From Planctomycetales bacterium (GTDB taxonomy: Bacteria; Planctomycetota; Planctomycetia; Isosphaerales; Isosphaeraceae), in the NCBI GenBank assembly GCA_027452145.1, contig DAIDHB010000058.1, positions 1 to 32,814 on the forward strand: DNA of 32,814 nucleotides. Direction: 5' to 3'. Below, piece by piece: positions 29,212 to 32,814 of this stretch. The notes under the pieces are model-generated. The model was not told the DNA's origin. It saw only the letters and a program-made list of their open reading frames with translations, and made no database searches. Positions within the stretch are counted from its first letter, which is position 1. Every line of letters starts with the position of its first letter. Both the position numbers and the translations under genes were made by a program.

Positions 29212-30618
29212 GGATAGCTGCTCCCACTCCTTGGGGATCGTCGCGGCGCGACGGCCCGTTCCCTCGGGAGTCCTCCGGAACACAAGCGAATACCAGATTC
29301 CCCCGATCCGAGCAAGTTCGGCTTTCGTGTCCGGCTGCATGGGTGATTCTCGGCGAACGAGAGCTCTCGCCTCGACTCGCCTCGACTCGCGGCCATCGGG
29401 GAGAAGCTCTGCGGCCGGCCCACAACCGGCATGGCCAGGCTCCGGCCGAGCCGGGATGACGCGAAGGTTCCTCCCCACTCCCGGCTCGCGGGGAGGCTCG
29501 TCCTCCCGAAGAGGCCGTCGCGGTTGGATGGGAGGGCGAGGCTCCGGCCGAGCCGGAAGCTCCGGCCGAGCCGGAAATGCCGGCTCGCCGACACGTTTCG
29601 GGCCCGTTTGGGATCGGCTCTCCGACCACACGGCAAGCACCCGCGCGCCGACATCTCGGTGGAGGTCCACGACCCGGTCGAGGCTGTGGAGGAACAGCGG
29701 CGCCGTCGCCAGGACGAACGCAATCGTGGCGGCGACGGCCAGGGAATGCGGGACGCGGCGGCCGGTCCTCGCCCGGTAGAGGTGCCCGAGCCCGGCGCCG
29801 GCGACGGCCCCCAGGCCATGCAGCGAGAAAAAAGCGAGCTGAAAGCCGATCGCCTCGGGCGCGGCGGGCAGGAACAGGTATTCGTGGTACAGCCCGCTGA
29901 GGCCGAAAACCGCCAGGATGCCCAGCGCGGGGCGTCGCCATCGCCGGCCGATCGGCTCGAAGATGTGCCGCTCGAGCCAGCCGTGGACCCAGACGTTGTA
30001 CCGGCTCCAGAAGTCGAGCACCGAGCTGGCGAAAACCGGGTAGCGGAAGCCGTCGGCCACGCGATAGCCCGCCAGCGCGAACGCGCCGACCGTCAGCGAG
30101 TTGGCCCCGCCGGCCAGGGCGTAGATCTCGAAGACCTTGAACGCGCCGTCCGCCCATGGCCCCCGCGCGGGCATGTCGAGCGCCTCGCCGACGGCGGCCA
30201 GGAGCAGGCCGGCGATCACACCGCAGGCTCCGCCGGCCAGGCGGCGGGCGCCCAGCACCATTCGCTCGCGCCGGTCGTCGATCCGGATCCCGACGTCCTC
30301 GATCCAGAGCGCCGGCCAGACGGACAGCGCCAGCGCGACCCGAACGCGATCGTCCTCGAAGCGGGGATGCGCCAGCCAGTCGATGGACTTGAGCATCACG
30401 ACCACCCCGAGGATGGCGACGATCAGGATGACGACCGGCCCGGCGGCCCCCACCAGGACCCACGGGGCGGCGGCCGGAACCAGGCAGAGGATCGCCGATG
30501 GCAGCCAGCTCGCGAGGCTCCTCGCCGGCCGACGCCGGGCCAGCTCGGCGAGCCTCGGGCCGAGGAGCGCCGGGGACATCAGGACGAGGAGGACGGCAGC
30601 GGCCCGAAACGCGAGCAT
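27784..30618 (-). CDS. MBOAT acyltransferase ORF that reads through into the DUF1571 gene
   Basis: From ATG 30618 the frame is open for 944 codons. Residues 1-335 are an integral membrane protein with about eight segments, of the MBOAT/wax-synthase-like family. LDFWSRYNVWVHGWLERHIFEP (201-222) and GLSGLYHEYLFLP (239-251) give the conserved His245. Such proteins transfer acyl groups to lipid or sugar hydroxyls in the membrane. The last membrane segment is near 296-312. After about residue 345 the frame enters repeat-derived Pro/Arg-rich sequence (29438-29574) and has no stop before the DUF1571 stop. Either the protein is a true fusion, or the native stop was lost by repeat insertion and the DUF1571 gene starts on its own at 29211, or the sequence has an indel. 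No clear ribosome-binding site precedes 30618. Confidence 0.65.
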   Translation of the reverse strand: MLAFRAAAVLLVLMSPALLGPRLAELARRRPARSLASWLPSAILCLVPAAAPWVLVGAAGPVVILIVAILGVVVMLKSIDWLAHPRFEDDRVRVALALSVWPALWIEDVGIRIDDRRERMVLGARRLAGGACGVIAGLLLAAVGEALDMPARGPWADGAFKVFEIYALAGGANSLTVGAFALAGYRVADGFRYPVFASSVLDFWSRYNVWVHGWLERHIFEPIGRRWRRPALGILAVFGLSGLYHEYLFLPAAPEAIGFQLAFFSLHGLGAVAGAGLGHLYRARTGRRVPHSLAVAATIAFVLATAPLFLHSLDRVVDLHRDVGARVLAVWSESRSQTGPKRVGEPAFPARPELPARPEPRPPIQPRRPLREDEPPREPGVGRNLRVIPARPEPGHAGCGPAAELLPDGRESRRVEARALVRRESPMQPDTKAELARIGGIWYSLVFRRTPEGTGRRAATIPKEWEQLSMFTTRVGIGRSSTVAAGLLAVGACFAVPGCAESPGLRSIWTDRPSLLGLRDRRPKPPPDPADDYYARYMHLAGRKAANPSAASDQDGPPAPPEMLADGDRRPSASPSPSPSRAMGSRVPSGAPDSADEVQVTLGMPEPMPSPAPLLAPETRLASTRSLPERAASDVSPDSEPPMPPSEPEPSPSSSPRRETGGERLAQRGPSERPDRPARVESAGSLRSRRAGMAAAAKPTAPDPRRLLAQSEARLRRLDTYQVKMSRVERVDGRLQPEEEVVLSVHRQPKEVRLEWASGSSKGREVIYSTRVDDRTLYVHMPKTAIPLPTMKMAIDSPMVTRSSRHSIKEAGLDTIVQNLRNSVDQVDAANAAQGRAAYRGIEKPPGLDQPCHVFTRKSPNGETWTVFIDARTMLPRMVVAKDPKGQLDEKYIYHDVIENPAELAAADAFDPDRRWGSGGGLLSRFARGGAPANHPADAQTTTR
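29438..29574. repeat. GC-rich palindromic repeat block inside the MBOAT/DUF1571 ORF
   Basis: The core GCTCCGGCCGAGCCGG occurs at 29439-29454, 29541-29556 and 29559-29574. Each core is nearly self-complementary around CCGGCCGAGC. Its translation on the minus strand gives PARPE-type low-complexity residues. The block looks like an interspersed intergenic repeat placed between the MBOAT and DUF1571 coding parts. Confidence 0.75.
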
Positions 30619-31155
30619 GACTGGACCCGACCGGGTGGCTTGCTGGCGGCCCGCGCGCTCGGGATGCGGTGCCGACGGAGGCGACCGCCCGGGCGGCCGG
30701 CTCCGGCTCATTGTAATCGAGATCCCCGGCCGGGCTGGAACCAACCCGTCGTCGGTCGCGCCGGCCGCCAGGCGCCGGCTTGAGGACAGGCCGGGCACGT
30801 CTGCCTCATTCCCGAGCCCGCCGGTGCGCTCCGAACGATCCAGGAGGGCGAGATTCTGCCGCGTCCTGGTGTAAAGTCGGCCGAAGCGTGCCCTCGTCCA
30901 CGATGCCGTCGCTAGGGATCAAAGAAAGACAGGCATTTCACCGCCGGGGACCAGGAGAGGACCCGGTAGACGGCGACCGCACCGGGAAGGGCTCGGTCGC
31001 TCGGCTTGACTGGTCCGTACGTCTGGTCTAGACGGCGATTCGCTCGGTCCGGACCGTTCCCCGCGACCGGGCCTCGGAATCCGGCCGGATCGGCACGGGT
31101 CCGCTCCCCTGATCCGGAGCGCGACTGGTGGTGTCGTGGATACCTCGGACGCGGG
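30619..31155. other. Gene-free stretch between the transposase and the MBOAT gene
   Basis: About 540 bases carry no gene I can support. They hold the upstream region of the MBOAT ORF on one side and the 3' flank of the transposase gene on the other. No clear terminal hairpin or attachment site for the transposase was recognised next to its stop codon. Confidence 0.45.
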
Positions 31156-32190
31156 TCAGGCTGTCGGGCAGGCGTTCAGGTTCGCCAGCCGACGCAGGCC
31201 CAGCCGCTCGGCGACTTCACGCAAACGCGCACGGCTCGCCGCGAAGAACCGGCCGAACATCCGGCCCCGGCCCAGCTTCTCCACTCGCGCCTGCCAGCTC
31301 TCCACGCTGCTCCCCAGCCGATGGAGGATCTCCGCCGCACCCTCGGCGATCGCCGCCTTCCCCTCCCGCACCAGCCGACCGGTGTAGTCAACCAGTAGCA
31401 GGTAGCTCCCCAGCGAGAACCCTTCCATCATCCCTTCTCGCGGCGATCCCAGCCCACGGCGGTCCTCGATCGGGCAGAGCCAGAGCGACTCCTCCAGCCC
31501 CGCCGACGCCTCCGACCCCGCCACGCTGCCGCCCCGGGCCGCCGCGAGATCCTCGGTCCGCTCCTGCGCCTGCACGTGATCCACCCGCTGCTTGATCGAC
31601 GTGTGCTCGCCGGCCTCGGGGACCTCGGCGATCCCGGCCGCCACCGGGTTCAGGTCGATGTAGGCACAAGTCGCCAGCAACGCCTCCTCGTCGAGAATCC
31701 CGATGCTCTTGAACCGCCCTTCGAAGAACGCTCCCTTGGTCCCGTCCTGGCGATTGGCCAGCCGCGCCAGCGGTTCCTTGAGGCATTTCATGAACCAGCC
31801 GAGCCCCTGCAACCGCTGCCGCGCCGTGGCGATGAAGCCCGGATTCGCCAGCCGCTCGGCCACCCACTGCGCCGAGACCGGCAGGGGCTGGCCCGCTTTG
31901 TCGCGAGGAGGATGGAGCCGCCCCCAGCGCCGGACGACTTCTTCATCCGACCAGGCGTCGGCGACATGGGGATCGAGGCGGATGAGTAGATGCAGATGGT
32001 TGTCGAGGATGGCGAAGCCGGCGACGGCGACGGCGAAGATTTCCGCAAGTTCGCGGATGCGGTTTTCGATCCAGGCTTTACGGTCGTGCTCACCCTCGCC
32101 GAGGAGGAATGCGCGTCGGACGCAGCGGGAGACGCAGTGATACCAGCGAGTGACGGCGGGATCGACGAGGTGGGCGCGTGCCATGGTCAT
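31156..32190 (-). CDS. REP-associated tyrosine transposase (RAYT), Y1/IS200-like
   Basis: This 344-residue protein belongs to the Y1 transposase family that is linked to REP palindromes and is usually a single-copy, domesticated-looking gene. ILDNHLHLLIRL supplies the two histidines of the HUH metal site. CAYIDLNPVAAGI supplies the catalytic Tyr, in the usual RAYT setting Y-I-x-x-N-P. WYHCVSRC near the N-terminus is another family hallmark. The C-terminal 120 residues are less conserved. The ATG at 32190 has GGAG 7 bases upstream; a second ATG at 32184 is possible. It is followed upstream by 35-bp direct repeats and by a truncated copy of its own 5' end, which shows recent local duplication. 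It appears intact and could act on single-stranded hairpins in this genome. Confidence 0.92.
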   Translation of the reverse strand: MTMARAHLVDPAVTRWYHCVSRCVRRAFLLGEGEHDRKAWIENRIRELAEIFAVAVAGFAILDNHLHLLIRLDPHVADAWSDEEVVRRWGRLHPPRDKAGQPLPVSAQWVAERLANPGFIATARQRLQGLGWFMKCLKEPLARLANRQDGTKGAFFEGRFKSIGILDEEALLATCAYIDLNPVAAGIAEVPEAGEHTSIKQRVDHVQAQERTEDLAAARGGSVAGSEASAGLEESLWLCPIEDRRGLGSPREGMMEGFSLGSYLLLVDYTGRLVREGKAAIAEGAAEILHRLGSSVESWQARVEKLGRGRMFGRFFAASRARLREVAERLGLRRLANLNACPTA

Positions 32191-32242
32191 GGATCGACTC
32201 CGGCTCAGAGCGGGCGGTTCGTCAGAGGCAGCCAGTGCGACC

Positions 32243-32384
32243 CATGCAATCTAGCGACCACGGCGGCAGGATGCAAGGGTAAAGTGCCTGTCCTTTGTCA
32301 CTCTTTGTCACTCTGCTTTGTCACTCGTGCATGCAATCTAGCGACCACGGCGGCAGGATGCAAGCAAAAAGTGCCTGTCCTTTT
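32243..32384. repeat. RAYT leader repeats: two 35-bp boxes each followed by an AAAGTGCCTGTCCTTT motif
   Basis: A 35-base box starting CATGCAATCTAGCGACC is present identically at 32243-32277 and 32330-32364. Each box is bounded by ATGCAA at both ends. Each is followed within a few bases by AAAGTGCCTGTCCTTT (32281-32296) or AAAAAGTGCCTGTCCTTTT (32366-32384), an A-run/T-run motif able to form a weak hairpin. A third TGCCTGTCC copy lies at 32553-32568. Between the boxes CTTTGTCACT is repeated three times. Confidence 0.85.
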
Positions 32385-32510
32385 GGGCCCCGATCTCGCT
32401 GTCTACGCTTCGCAGTGGAGGTTACCCGCCACCACGCAAGACTCGCTTCCGGCTGCTGGCCCGGCTCTACCGGACGGGATTGGTTACCCGCAAGGTTCCT
32501 GCGAAAGGTT

Positions 32511-32747
32511 TCACGGTTGTGACGATCCTCCTTTCCCGAGCTTACTTGGCGCAATGCCTGTCCTTTTTGGGATTCTGGCGACCGAGACGGCGAAGATTTC
32601 CGCAAGTTCGCGGATGCGGTTTTCGATCCAGGCCTTGCGGTCGTGCTCTCCCTCGCCGAGGAGGAACGCGCGTCGGACGCAGCGGGAGACGCAGTGATAC
32701 CAGCGCGTGACGGCGGGATCGACGAGATGGGCGCGTGCCATGGTCAT
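32511..32747 (-). pseudogene. Truncated second copy of the RAYT transposase
   Basis: The first 53 codons or so, to about 32589, match the N-terminus of the intact transposase (31156-32190) almost residue for residue. The DNA shows scattered substitutions. After AEIFAV the homology stops and the frame continues about 25 unrelated codons to a stop at 32511. Both copies share the same 53-base leader between start codon and the CATGCAATCTAGCGA box. The HUH and Tyr motifs are missing, so it cannot be active. Confidence 0.88.
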
Positions 32748-32799
32748 GGATCGGCTCCGGCTCAGAACGGGCGGATCGTCAGAGGTAGCCAGGGTGTCC

Positions 32800-32814
32800 C
32801 ATGCAATCTAGCGA
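32800..32814. repeat. Third CATGCAATCTAGCGA box, cut by the window end
   Basis: The first 15 bases of the 35-base box recur here, 53 bases upstream of the truncated transposase start, exactly as in front of the intact copy. The rest lies beyond the window. Confidence 0.8.

Noticed and set aside
29431..30783. 450-codon plus-strand ORF
   Set aside because: It lies antisense to the MBOAT gene, whose strand encodes clear membrane segments and the conserved His.
32243..32384. CRISPR array
   Set aside because: Only two complete direct repeats 87 bases apart, no regular spacer series and no cas genes; they belong to the transposase leader.

Overview
The window is GC-rich, densely coded bacterial chromosome. 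The gene content fits a planctomycete, most likely of the Isosphaeraceae type. This is an inference from a DUF1571 lipoprotein, a di-haem (DHOR) oxidoreductase, a cytidylate-kinase-like protein, an Uma2 protein, several single-domain response regulators and many GC-rich or phrase-like intergenic inverted repeats. No phage, plasmid, integron or CRISPR locus was found. The lpxD and lpxI genes show a diderm cell able to make lipid A.

Layout. 1-488 is repeat-rich and has no gene. 489-1991 (-) is a polytopic GT-C-like membrane protein, divergent from an MFS transporter (2484-3896, +). Convergent to that lies a NagB-type sugar-phosphate deaminase (3942-4736, -), followed by a small Cys-tailed protein (5088-5312, -). 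A cytidylate-kinase-like gene (5713-6645, +) overlaps the end of an Uma2-family gene (6628-7197, -). A long minus-strand block then reads, in transcription order, beta-propeller-like protein (15730-13670), S41 protease (13550-11976), tsaD (11842-10778), a gene-remnant zone, HAD protein (10307-9591), lpxD (9338-8214), lpxI (8217-7321) and Uma2. On the plus strand are a secreted fasciclin-domain protein (16075-16566) and an EF-G (16860-18989). Next come a D,D-carboxypeptidase-like protein (19250-20281, -), a di-haem cytochrome oxidoreductase (20423-21898, -) and a GT4 glycosyltransferase (22249-23517, +). Divergent tRNA-Phe(GAA) and tRNA-Ile(GAT) genes each have a good sigma70-type promoter.

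From 24384 to 30618 all genes are on the minus strand: an MBOAT acyltransferase ORF that runs without a stop into a DUF1571 lipoprotein, a receiver-only regulator, an HflK-like SPFH protein, a small membrane protein, a second receiver-only regulator and a charged hypothetical protein. The window closes with a REP-associated tyrosine transposase (RAYT, 31156-32190, -), its direct repeats, and a truncated second copy of its 5' end.

Functionally the window is mostly housekeeping and cell-envelope work: lipid A, peptidoglycan trimming, periplasmic proteolysis, glycosyl and acyl transfer, tRNA t6A modification and translation. No clear new defence or biosynthetic system was found. The most unusual parts are the transposase locus with its 35-bp boxes, the perfect intergenic inverted repeats (arms of 18 to 35 bp), the MBOAT/DUF1571 read-through ORF joined by repeat-derived sequence, and five GATCC repeats just upstream of the first gene's start codon.
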